From: Thermoplasmatota archaeon
GTDB taxonomy: Archaea; Thermoplasmatota; E2; DHVEG-1
DNA length: 40,333 bases
Assembly (NCBI GenBank): GCA_025457885.1
Contig: JALOTN010000022.1
Coordinates: 1-40,333, forward strand
Direction of reading: 5' to 3'
This document shows positions 1 through 8,900 of the stretch, piece after piece (the first letter of the stretch is position 1; every line of letters starts with the position of its first letter). The notes under the pieces are model-generated. The model worked only from the letters and a program-made list of their open reading frames with translations, was not told the origin of the DNA and made no database searches. Made by a program: the position numbers and the translations under genes.

Positions 1-975
1 CTTTGATAACGAAGCCTCATCTGTCTGTTGTTTCTCCAAGGCTTCCGCGATGACGGTTGCTGCGATCTGCCCTGAGACAATCGCATAATAAATCCCTTCC
101 CCCGTCAACGGATTGATGAATCCTGCAGCATCACCAACAAGAAGAAGGCGATTTGCATAGGTTTTTTCCAATGGATGGGTCAGTAAGGATCCACCTTTCA
201 CAGGGATATCAGGCAACTGTTGTGGGATGAGATTTTGTTTTTTCAACAATGCAAGATACTCTTGATAACTCGTCAGAAGATTGAGTTTCTGTTCCTCGTT
301 TTTCTGCATCTGGATGATTCCAAATCCAATATTGAGATGCTGTTTTTTTGGGAACACCCACCCGTATCCTGCCACCGTCTTAAACCTTGAATGGATATAA
401 CAATGTCTGGTTTTTTTAAAATACTCATCCATGGTTTTTTCGTCCACCTCATATTCTTGCAGGACGCAGACCCCTCTCTGGGTTGTTGATGTACGTAACC
501 CACTGTCCCGTGCTATGGTGCTATTTACTCCATCCGCTCCGACGATGATTTCTGACTCGATTCTAGTTCCATTCTCCATGATGACCGTTGCTGCATCCTG
601 AGTAACTGTGATGGAAGAAACCGATGTCTCCTCTTGGAAGATTGCCCCTGCTTCCTGAGCGAATTTCACTAATGCATGATCAAAATTCTTCCTCAAGGTC
701 ATCGCGATGATCGGTGTTTGTTTGTAAATCTCGATTTTATGTTGTTGTGATGGGGAAAAAACAGTTCCACTTGATGAATATGCCTCAATGATGGTGTCAT
801 TGTTGATATACGGGAATCGTTTGAGAACACGGATGGGTAATCCTCCACCGCATGGTTTCTCACGTGGGAATTTCTCTTTGTCGAGCAAAAGGGTTTTGAA
901 TCCTTTTTCAGCAAGAAATTTTGCAGTAGTGGAGCCTGCTGGTCCTGCCCCAACTATGATGACATCGTATTTCAT
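1..975 (-). CDS. Geranylgeranyl reductase family FAD-dependent oxidoreductase (partial, C-terminus off the left edge)
   Basis: The reading frame begins at ATG 975 and stays open for 325 codons to base 1, so the C-terminal part (family members are about 390-400 residues) lies outside the window. The N-terminus MKYDVIIVGAGPAGS is a GxGxxG dinucleotide-binding motif. Further on are GADGVNS, the family motif YGWVFPK, and GDAAGFINPLTGEGI, which contacts FAD. This family saturates geranylgeranyl chains of archaeal membrane lipids or of prenylated cofactors. The gene lies 31 bases after the stop of a UbiA prenyltransferase on the same strand, with AGGGACCT before the ATG, so it is probably the last visible gene of a prenyl-lipid operon. 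Whether it reduces lipid or quinone side chains cannot be told from sequence. Confidence 0.9.
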   Translation of the reverse strand, partial: MKYDVIIVGAGPAGSTTAKFLAEKGFKTLLLDKEKFPREKPCGGGLPIRVLKRFPYINNDTIIEAYSSSGTVFSPSQQHKIEIYKQTPIIAMTLRKNFDHALVKFAQEAGAIFQEETSVSSITVTQDAATVIMENGTRIESEIIVGADGVNSTIARDSGLRTSTTQRGVCVLQEYEVDEKTMDEYFKKTRHCYIHSRFKTVAGYGWVFPKKQHLNIGFGIIQMQKNEEQKLNLLTSYQEYLALLKKQNLIPQQLPDIPVKGGSLLTHPLEKTYANRLLLVGDAAGFINPLTGEGIYYAIVSGQIAATVIAEALEKQQTDEASLSK

Positions 976-1006
976 AGGTCCCTAAATCATGAAATCCTAT
1001 GTTTTT

Positions 1007-2011
1007 TTACATTCGTGGTTTGAACAATTTTTCTCCAAGGAATGGTGTAAAGACAATGTACCATGCGATCGGGATGAGAATCAACAGGATGGCAGGTACG
1101 ATCCCTATGATTTTGAAGAGCATGACCGGGACTAGGGAGTAGCGGAGAAACGATTGGACTCCGATGAGCTTGCGTATCTGACTGCGGTTGAATGTCCGTA
1201 TGGTGAGGAGTTTTGTATCTAAGAAGAGATAGACTACGACAAGGATGCCTAAGAGAGCGATCTGCCAGAGATAATACTCGTATCCAAACACCACAAAGGG
1301 AACAAAGAAGAGTAAAGCTGCAAAAAGACGTAGTCCCAGTCCGAATGCTTGAAAACTCCGTGGGATGGTGATTTTATCCCCCTGGACAGTGACTCCTAGG
1401 GTGAGTGCGATATTTTTGACTCCCAGCTTGTAGTCATGGTCTGCGTCTTTTATCCCGTTCTGTACGACATTCATATACAGGATGTTTTCAAAGGTAAGGA
1501 TGAAGATGATCCAGATGATAACCGTGGGTTGTCCGAAGGTTAACGCGCCGAACAAGAAAATCAACGCAACAGAGATTGCGACGAAAAAATCTGATCCGAC
1601 GACCTTCTTCCCATACACATCGTAGAAGGTCCCCAGGATACCGGCGACGATGATACAGATCAACGCACTGAATTTGAATGAGTCAATCGGCTGACCATAC
1701 CAGAGTAACGCGATAAAAAAGAATGTGGTAAATGAGAGATAGAATGCGATGAGTAACGCGTTCTTTTTTGAGACTTCCCCGCTGACCAATGGCTTTTTTT
1801 TCAGTTCATCGACAAATCCGTCTAACTCGATATCCACATAATCATTGACGAGAAATCCAAAGACACTTGAAAACGCACCAATGATGAAGATAAGGATTAA
1901 TGAGTACAGATCGGTTGATCCCATGGCCAGTGCAGCGATAACGGGGACGATCCCAAGAGCACCGATTCCTGGGAGACGGAGGAGTTTGGCGTACGCGGCT
2001 ATCTTACTCAT
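1007..2011 (-). CDS. UbiA-family prenyltransferase
   Basis: A 334-residue polytopic membrane protein with both UbiA aspartate motifs: NDYVDIELD at residues 56-64 and DADHD at 189-193, which bind the Mg-diphosphate of the prenyl donor. The region after the first motif reads KKKPLVSGEV, the usual continuation. The acceptor cannot be assigned from sequence. Candidates are geranylgeranylglyceryl phosphate (ether lipid synthesis), an aromatic quinone precursor, or lycopene (C50 carotenoid elongation). It sits between another UbiA gene and a geranylgeranyl reductase on the same strand, which fits an isoprenoid-lipid operon. The ATG at 2011 has no strong Shine-Dalgarno sequence. Confidence 0.88.
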   Translation of the reverse strand: MSKIAAYAKLLRLPGIGALGIVPVIAALAMGSTDLYSLILIFIIGAFSSVFGFLVNDYVDIELDGFVDELKKKPLVSGEVSKKNALLIAFYLSFTTFFFIALLWYGQPIDSFKFSALICIIVAGILGTFYDVYGKKVVGSDFFVAISVALIFLFGALTFGQPTVIIWIIFILTFENILYMNVVQNGIKDADHDYKLGVKNIALTLGVTVQGDKITIPRSFQAFGLGLRLFAALLFFVPFVVFGYEYYLWQIALLGILVVVYLFLDTKLLTIRTFNRSQIRKLIGVQSFLRYSLVPVMLFKIIGIVPAILLILIPIAWYIVFTPFLGEKLFKPRM

Positions 2012-2067
2012 AGAGGTGTGTTAAAGAATGACTCTATTTGAGCTTTTCCCATTCAAATATCTTCTGA

Positions 2068-3012
2068 TTAAAAAAATACCTCAAAAAGAAGAAAAATCTG
2101 AAAGACGATAATCATAACCCGCGTCCCTGTCCGCTCGTACCGCTCAAACGATTTCCATATCTTCTTTTCATCGGTAGTGGTCGCCACAACCCGATAGGTC
2201 AGCAACCATGTGAGGAGGAGCGATGCCGCAAGGATTGCTCCACCGATAAGGTAAATGATTCCGAAGACGGGAGGCATATGGATGCCAGCCCAATCCCAGG
2301 CAGACAAGGGAAAGATGGGGATAAATAACAAGTAATAGAACAACGCAAACTGCATGGAGCGTTTTCGTCCATGACGCACCGGGGTCGTTTTGAATCCTGC
2401 CTTCAGATCACCAACATAGTCCCCTGCGCATACCATGATCTCTCGACCAATCTCCAGGAAAAATATTGCGACCGAGAGCGGAAGCATTAACAAGGGTTGA
2501 TCAGGGAATATTGCAAGATTACCCCAATAGGGAATCGCACCTACCCCGACTGCGACAGCCATATGCCCGAAAATCCCATGATGTTTCCCAAAATAATTAT
2601 AATACAACCCGATGACAACAAGAAGGAACGTCAGCAGACCACACTGCCAGTTAAGAACACCAGAATCAAAGTAATTGACGAAAGTCCCAAGAAAAATCGA
2701 GCAAATCATGAAAGCAATTCCAAGATAGTACACCGTTTTTTCTTTCAAAATACCAGCCGGGACCGGTTTTTTCGGCCGGTTCACTTTATCTGATTCCAGG
2801 TCCGTGATATCATTATGGAACATGGTTCCCGTGGAGAGAAACGCCGGGCCTAAAAGTAACAAAAGAATCTGGAACACCGATAAGGTCACATTATTATAAA
2901 TCGAACAATTCAATGCACTGACCAAGGCTCCGAAACTACACACAAATAAAATCGGAGGACGAATCATTCGTATCCAGGCGACTGCTAAAGTCCCGAAACC
3001 CATGTCTTCCAT
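2068..3012 (-). CDS. UbiA-family prenyltransferase, digeranylgeranylglyceryl phosphate synthase-like
   Basis: A 314-residue membrane protein. The first motif, HNDITDLESDKVNRPKKPVPAG at about residues 66-87, closely follows the NDxxDxxxDxxNRPxRPlpsG pattern typical of archaeal DGGGP synthases. The second Asp motif is at about 198-202 (CAGDYVGD), preceded by GREI. DGGGP synthase adds the second geranylgeranyl chain to the glycerol-phosphate backbone of archaeal lipids. The paralogue just downstream (1007-2011) has a more divergent motif, so this copy is the better candidate for the core lipid step. That assignment is inferred from motif shape. An ATG at 3003 (fourth codon) is an alternative start. 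The neighbours, a CruF-like protein and a geranylgeranyl reductase, are on the same strand. Confidence 0.87.
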   Translation of the reverse strand: MEDMGFGTLAVAWIRMIRPPILFVCSFGALVSALNCSIYNNVTLSVFQILLLLLGPAFLSTGTMFHNDITDLESDKVNRPKKPVPAGILKEKTVYYLGIAFMICSIFLGTFVNYFDSGVLNWQCGLLTFLLVVIGLYYNYFGKHHGIFGHMAVAVGVGAIPYWGNLAIFPDQPLLMLPLSVAIFFLEIGREIMVCAGDYVGDLKAGFKTTPVRHGRKRSMQFALFYYLLFIPIFPLSAWDWAGIHMPPVFGIIYLIGGAILAASLLLTWLLTYRVVATTTDEKKIWKSFERYERTGTRVMIIVFQIFLLFEVFF

Positions 3013-3076
3013 AAATAGGGATTTCCTTTATTACTTTAATGGTTTCTTCTCGGTAACAGCAAAAAAAACGATTTCT

Positions 3077-3754
3077 TTACGCCAAACCAATAGACTCGAA
3101 AATCCTAACGAGTATCCCATGCACCATAAAAATAGCTAATCCTGTGAACGCAAGCGATGAAATGGAGAGAAGCACTTTGCGGTTTTCTGAGAATTTCGAC
3201 CGTTCAATAAGCAAAGTTGCGATGCACATAAAAAAAATCAAAACAAACCATCCAATGAAATTCAGAATCGGCACATTAAAGAACTTGAAGCCAGTGAGGG
3301 ATTCCTCCCAGATCCACCAGTTGTTATGATGCGCGATAGGATCCTCAAGTAAATCAAGACAAACTCCAAATATTCCCGCAGCCAATGAAATCAGCAGAAT
3401 CTGCGGAAAATTCTTTTGATGATACAGCTTTGAAATGAAATATTTCCCCAAACTCATGAACAGAAAAAGGTTCACACTCCAGGCTAGCACAATGATTAAC
3501 GGAACTGCACCTCCGACGACGGAAAGATAAACAATGTACCCTGGGTAATAATACCTCCCGCCGGCGACACCAGCAGATTCAATAAGAAGTGTTGCGATGA
3601 TGATAGGTAGAAAATACACCAGAGTCATCCTCGCACCATATTTCTTATATGAATAATAGACAAGAAAAACCCATGCGATGGCAATCACAATGATAAATGG
3701 AGCAAGAAGCTGGGTGTTTTCCCCAAAATTTTGATTGATCTCAATGATCGCCAT
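3077..3754 (-). CDS. CruF-like carotenoid biosynthesis membrane protein (DUF422)
   Basis: A polytopic membrane protein of about 225 residues with the pattern of the DUF422/CruF family: an early ExxG with a GRYYYPGY stretch, a central DLLEDPIAHHNNWWIW segment, then NFIGW before the last helices. Known members hydrate carotenoid end groups (gamma-carotene 1',2'-hydratase, bisanhydrobacterioruberin hydratase). The start at 3754 is chosen because GAGG lies 10 bases upstream and the ATG overlaps the end of the preceding gene. An in-frame ATG at 3793 lies deep inside that gene and lacks a ribosome-binding site. Adjacent UbiA genes are suggestive, because C50 carotenoid synthesis in haloarchaea pairs a UbiA-type lycopene elongase with CruF. 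The carotenoid substrate here is unproven. Confidence 0.75.
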   Translation of the reverse strand: MAIIEINQNFGENTQLLAPFIIVIAIAWVFLVYYSYKKYGARMTLVYFLPIIIATLLIESAGVAGGRYYYPGYIVYLSVVGGAVPLIIVLAWSVNLFLFMSLGKYFISKLYHQKNFPQILLISLAAGIFGVCLDLLEDPIAHHNNWWIWEESLTGFKFFNVPILNFIGWFVLIFFMCIATLLIERSKFSENRKVLLSISSLAFTGLAIFMVHGILVRIFESIGLA

Positions 3755-4094
3755 GCGCTCTTGTCCTCTTGGATTTGCTGGTTTTACATTCAAAAAGTAT
3801 CAACACAAATAAGGGTATCGATGCGATGATACCACCAATGATAGTAGGAATTAAAAAATCTGATAATAATCCGATGATAAGAATCAGTAACCAGACAAAA
3901 AAATAAACTCCAACATAGATATTCACCCGGACCTTCAACAAGGTAACAAAATCAGTTGATAGATCCTCAGATGCCTCAGAGGTTACTTTTTTTGGTAAAA
4001 AATACAAAACAAGTGTCGCAATGATCCCTGCTACTCCCAAAGGAACAAATAAAAAGATATTATCAAGGATGAATTGGACGATAGTTTTCTCCAT
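3741..4094 (-). CDS. Small membrane protein of unknown function
   Basis: 117 residues with about three hydrophobic segments (near residues 10-30, 58-80 and 82-102), a short polar loop around 35-50, and a basic tail (KTSKSKRTRAHGDH). I do not recognise a family. Its last 14 bases overlap the preferred start of the CruF-like gene, so translation is probably coupled. It is the first gene of the minus-strand prenyl-lipid operon and faces metV across a 134-base divergent promoter region. A helper role in the same membrane pathway is inference only. Confidence 0.7.
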   Translation of the reverse strand: MEKTIVQFILDNIFLFVPLGVAGIIATLVLYFLPKKVTSEASEDLSTDFVTLLKVRVNIYVGVYFFVWLLILIIGLLSDFLIPTIIGGIIASIPLFVLILFECKTSKSKRTRAHGDH

Positions 4095-4125
4095 GCAAAA
4101 CTCAATTTTCTGTAAACCCCCTTTG

Positions 4126-4204
4126 TTTTAAGAATGTTTTTATCATAGATGGTTTTTTCATCCAAACCCGTGCATTTCAAAACAGAAAGCATCATTCTTA
4201 TTAA
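4126..4204. promoter_or_regulatory. Divergent promoter region between the lipid operon and metVF
   Basis: The same octamer, CATTCTTA, occurs in mirrored orientation: plus strand 4193-4200 (continuing into TTATTAA, about 28 bases before the metV ATG) and minus strand 4136-4129 (continuing into TTAAAA, about 34 bases before the ATG at 4094). Each copy directly abuts an AT-rich TATA-like stretch, so they most likely mark the two divergent core promoters. A shared regulator site is the alternative. Confidence 0.4.
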
Positions 4205-4228
4205 CCTGTTTTTCTATGTTGCAGTTCA

Positions 4229-4867
4229 ATGATTATCACCAAACAAAAACCCCTCGAAGAAATTCTCCGTAATATCGGTCCCAAACCCGTGTTCCTCGTC
4301 GGATGCAGCCAATGCGCGACCCTCTGTCATACAGGTGGGAACGATGAGGTGATAGCATTAAAAGAACAGCTCACCTCAAAGAACATTCCCGTTTCTGGCC
4401 ATGTGGTCCTTGACCCCGCATGCCATCGACAGAATAATAAGCGGATACTGAAGGACCATGTGGAGGAATTAAAAAAATCAGAAAAAATCCTAGTGCTTGC
4501 TTGCGGGAATGGAATCCAAACCATTGCAGGACTGTTCCCTGAAAAACAAATCATTGCTGGAACAGATACCTTATTCTTAGGAGAAATACTTCACGCCTCT
4601 GAGTATCAAAAACGATGCGTCATGTGCGGAGAATGTCTCCTTGATCTCTTTGGAGGACTCTGCCCGGTCAGTCAATGCCCAAAATCCATGTTGAACGGCC
4701 CGTGCGGAGGTTCTTCCCATGGAGCCTGTGAGATAAACCCACAGGTCGAATGTGTCTGGGACCGCATCATTCAGCATCTAAAAAAACAAGGAAAATTACA
4801 TTTATTAACTGTTGTTCAACCACCAAAAAACTGGTCCAAAGCTGGCGAGATAAACAGGAGAATTTAA
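4229..4867 (+). CDS. metV: MetV-type zinc/cysteine-rich subunit of methylenetetrahydrofolate reductase
   Basis: 212 residues. The C-terminal half (about residues 130-161) holds the family signature CVMCGECLLDLFGGLCP followed by SQCPKSMLNGPCGG, the cysteine-rich block of the MTHFR C-terminal (MetV) domain. Early cysteines (VGCSQCATLCHTGG) are also conserved. In acetogens MetV partners MetF to reduce 5,10-methylene-tetrahydrofolate to 5-methyl-tetrahydrofolate, and the metF gene follows here after a single base. The ATG lies about 28 bases after a TATA-like TTATTAA, compatible with a leaderless transcript. A folate-type reductase in an archaeon points to a bacterial-type methyl branch of the Wood-Ljungdahl pathway or to one-carbon supply for methionine. 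Confidence 0.9.
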   Translation: MIITKQKPLEEILRNIGPKPVFLVGCSQCATLCHTGGNDEVIALKEQLTSKNIPVSGHVVLDPACHRQNNKRILKDHVEELKKSEKILVLACGNGIQTIAGLFPEKQIIAGTDTLFLGEILHASEYQKRCVMCGECLLDLFGGLCPVSQCPKSMLNGPCGGSSHGACEINPQVECVWDRIIQHLKKQGKLHLLTVVQPPKNWSKAGEINRRI

Positions 4868-4868
4868 C

Positions 4869-5780
4869 GTGTCGAATCACAGTAGACTGCAGAGTATTCT
4901 GTCAGAGGGACGTTTCGCAATCACCGCCGAGATTGGACCACCGAAAAGCGCTGACCCTCACAAGATTCGTGATAAAGCACTCTTACTTGAAGGCTGCGCG
5001 GATGCGTTTAATGTCACCGATAACCAGACTGCGGTGGTGCGAATGTCCAGTCTTGCTGGGTCGGTTTTATTGTTGCAGATGGAATTCGAACCCATCATGC
5101 AGATGACCTGTCGGGACCGAAATCGAATTGGCCTTCAAAGCGATGTGCTTGGTGCCACTGCCCTGGGTATCCGTAACATCCTTTGTCTGACTGGAGATCA
5201 TCAGTCGTTTGGGAATCACCCTGAAGCAAAAGGAGTGTTTGATATCGATTCCCTCCAGCTGCTTCAGATAATTAAAAAAATGCAGGACGAGGGGGTCTTT
5301 CAAAGTGGCGATCCTTTACGAGGAACCCGACCTACTGCGTTTCTTGGTGCCGCAGCGAACCCCTATGCGGACCCCTATGAAATCCAGGTGGATCGTTTAC
5401 GCAAAAAAATCGATGCTGGTGCGCAATTCATTCAAACACAAAGCGTGTATAACCTGGAGAAGTTCACCACATGGATGGATGAAGTCCGCGCGCAAGGTCT
5501 TGATAAAAAAGTTCACATCCTTGCCGGGGTCACTCCTCTGAAATCAGTTAAAATGGCGGAGCGAATGAAATTCCATGTCCCTGGTACTGATGTGCCTGAC
5601 ACCGTGTTTGAGCAGATTCGGAATGCCGCTGACCCCGCGAAGGAGGGGTATGCGATTGCGCTTAACACAATACGGGAGTTACGACATCTGAAGGGAATCC
5701 ATGGTATCCATATCACTGCGTTGTTCTGGGAGGAGATCATCCCCGCACTTGTAAGGGAATCAGGTCTTCTCTCGAGGTAA
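4869..5780 (+). CDS. metF: Methylenetetrahydrofolate reductase, MetF family
   Basis: 303 residues forming one MTHFR TIM barrel: AEIGPPKSADP near the N-terminus, then CRDRNRIGLQSDVLGATALG, LTGDH, and FIQTQSVYNLEKF for FAD and folate binding. The start is GTG at 4869, with AGGAG 8 bases upstream inside the tail of metV, one base after the metV stop. The pair is clearly co-transcribed and probably co-translated. The reaction is reduction of methylene- to methyl-tetrahydrofolate. With MetV as partner, the electron donor could be ferredoxin or NADH through a further subunit not seen here. No Mer-type (methanopterin) reductase is in the window. Confidence 0.92.
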   Translation: MSNHSRLQSILSEGRFAITAEIGPPKSADPHKIRDKALLLEGCADAFNVTDNQTAVVRMSSLAGSVLLLQMEFEPIMQMTCRDRNRIGLQSDVLGATALGIRNILCLTGDHQSFGNHPEAKGVFDIDSLQLLQIIKKMQDEGVFQSGDPLRGTRPTAFLGAAANPYADPYEIQVDRLRKKIDAGAQFIQTQSVYNLEKFTTWMDEVRAQGLDKKVHILAGVTPLKSVKMAERMKFHVPGTDVPDTVFEQIRNAADPAKEGYAIALNTIRELRHLKGIHGIHITALFWEEIIPALVRESGLLSR

Positions 5781-5963
5781 TCCATTGGAACGCTCCGTTG
5801 TGTCTTGGTTCATTTTGCATCTTATTCTCCGGAATTATTATTGGGTAACAGACATCTAATCGTATCAAATTTCTTATAACAATATTAATATATTAAAAAT
5901 ATAATATTATGAGACCGTTCAGTTGAGAGGTTCAGGAAAATAAAAACCAGAGAAGATAGGAAT

Positions 5964-5971
5964 CTTTTATC
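5964..5971 (+). promoter_or_regulatory. TATA box of the RND exporter gene
   Basis: CTTTTATC is centred about 27 bases before the ATG at 5995, which would place the transcript start at the start codon (leaderless mRNA). Upstream, the 214-base gap after metF holds an AT-rich inverted repeat (5881-5908, arms AATATTA/TAATATT) and no convincing gene. Confidence 0.5.
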
Positions 5972-5994
5972 GCAGAAATCCGAGAGTATCTATT

Positions 5995-8900
5995 ATGTTT
6001 GAACGACTGGGAAGAATTATCGAAAAAAGACCTTGGTTCGTGGTCAGCCTTCTTCTCGTGGTCACGATTATTTTTTCCTTGTTCATCCCTACACTGACCT
6101 TTAAAACAAATTTTGAGGATTTCGCACCAGATAGCGAAGAAGTAAAAGCAAACAACCGTATCATGGATTATTTCGGTGGCAGCTCACAAACAATAATCTT
6201 ATACATTGATTCCGAACAAGCAGAGAGTGTGACCAGTGTTCAAGCGATCCGTGACCAATATACTCTTCAAAAAGAACTCCTAAAAATGCCAGAGGTCAAC
6301 AATACATTATCGATTTTCACCTGTCTTGACCCGGTCTGCCAGATGGAGTTCTATTCCACTGTCGAAAACTGCACAGATGAGCAACTCCAGATAGCAATTA
6401 CAGATCTCCTCAATAAACCCGCATCGGGGAACATGACATTGTTTCAATCCGATGATCCAAATGAACCGGTAGATTATCAACGGTCACGTCTGCGTTCTAG
6501 TGCAAAAACAATCGATACTGCAGACATCAAAAACTGCTATATTACAAAAGATAACAACACGCTTACCTTTTCCTTCGAAGTGTATGATCTCTCAGATTTC
6601 TCTTCAAAACTCAAACCGCCATTCCCACGCGTCAGCACCATGGAATGGTATCTTGGTTTTGAAAACCTGTTACTTCCCCCAGGATATGACATTGGTTATC
6701 AGATCGCCGCCCGGATAGAACCAACAGCTCAACGCTGGGAAATCGGAAACGGCTTTCTTGAAAACATCAAACAATTCATACAACTTATTAGAAATCACCA
6801 ACTCTCCTCTTATAAGGCGTCAGCATACCTCTGGATTCGTCCCCCTGGGATGGAGATGTCATTTCCACTGCAGCTTCGAACTGGAAATGTGAGTTTTGAT
6901 TCACAGACCAATCGAATCAATGTGATTGTTTCCCTTGAGGAACTCAGTGGATATGGGATCGCTTTACGGTATGGCTCCTATGTGCTTCCCACGAAATTAA
7001 CAAATTTCACCGCAGGGGTTCGCTATTATCAGACACCATTGTTCCATCGGCCTGGTGGACATGTTCTCATCAACACCAGTTTTCTCTTCGATAGACTCCA
7101 GCGACTCCAATCCAGACAGATCCTTGGTCCTCTTGTCTCCCGGATACTTCAGAAATACAATATCGATTTGAGTGAGCTTTCAAACCTGACTGAGAATTCG
7201 ACCTATGCAACCATCCTGCCTTCAACGATATCCCTATCAAGCATCCAATCCATCTGGACCCAAACAGACCAGGTACCTGATACCGATACATCAACAGTGA
7301 TATATCCGCTGATGCCCGAGTTATTTACGGATCTACGGGTGAATGCGTTATCCTTCATCTCCACAGAATATAAAGAGACGAAATCATCTCATGCGAGTCT
7401 TTTCATCCTCCAACTCAACTTACCAAGCAGTGATGCAGAGGTTCTTGCAAAAGTAAACGGGAACATCACCAAGAAAATCACTGAGCTTGATAAAGAATTT
7501 ACCAGTATCACTATCCAAGCCACCGGGGAAGGCATCATTAGTACAGAGATAACCGATGTCGCGATGGATGCCATGACCATCATTGGACCAGCTATTTTCA
7601 TCATTATTCTGTGCATTTTATTTATCGCGTTTCGAAAACCATCCTATTTTTTGCTCCCCATCCTAGTATTTGCTTTTTCCAGCATCTGGCTCTTTGGAAC
7701 TATGGCGTTAGTTGGAGTCTCCTTCAACATCATCGCGGTCGCGCTCCTCCCTCTCAATATCGGTTTAGGAGTTGAGTATTCGGTCAACATTCTTTTTAAC
7801 TATCGAACCGAAATACTAAGAGGACGAACCCCAAAAGAAGCAACCCTTTTATCCATTAAAGAGGTTGGTCCTGCAATTTTTTTAGCATGGTTCACCACCT
7901 TTGTTGCGTTCCTCTCCTTCCTCAGTGCAACACTCCCCCCCGTACGAGACTTTGGTATTTTCCTTGCACTTGGCATCACCTATACCTTCATCATCACCAT
8001 GACCCTGCTTATTGCACTCCGATATATCATCGATCGAAAAAAACCAGCTCTGAAAGGTAAATCACAGAAACAATCTTTTGCGATGACCCAAGTCATGAGC
8101 ACTATTGCACATCTCCTACTCCGTCATGAGAAAAAAGTCTTCCTTATCACCATCCTTCTCTGTCTCGTGATGGGAACTGCGGTGACACAATTAAACTCAG
8201 GATTCAGTATGACACAGTTTATACCCCAGGACAATCCGTCTGTTGAACTCTTCAGGCAAATCAGCAAGGATTTCCCCTTCTCCAGTCAAGATCAGGAATA
8301 CATCCTCATCGAAGGAAACATCGCAAGCGTCCAAACGTTACAAGGGCTCAAGTCCACCGCTGAGAAGATGAAAGACGACCAGTATGTTGCCCGTAGAGCC
8401 GATGGGAGCACGAAAACAGAAAGCATCTTGACCATCATCCAACAAGCGGTCGCGAATAATCAAACCCTGGTGGAACGATTCTCCATCGATGAAGCCACAG
8501 GGATACCAACGACCGATGCAGAGGTCAAGCAACTGTTCGATTATTTAGCTGAAAATGAGCAATATGAGATACAAATATCGCAACTGCTCCATAAGGAGGG
8601 AAACGAGTACAGTGCCACGATTTTCCGTATCTATGTTGATCTTCATTCCAGCGGTAAAGACATGGCTGCCCTTTATGAGCAGCTGAACGAGGAGTTACAA
8701 GATGATCTTTCTGATTACGGGGAGGGAACGTCTTCGATAATCACCGGACAATTGCTCATAACCTTGTCGATTCTGAAGAACATGACAGAAAGCCAGATCC
8801 TCTCTACGGGGATTTGTTTTATTCTCGCTGCGATCATGCTGACCCTGATTTATCGCAATCCAATACTTGGGTTGATAGCGATGATCCCTGTTAGCGTTTC

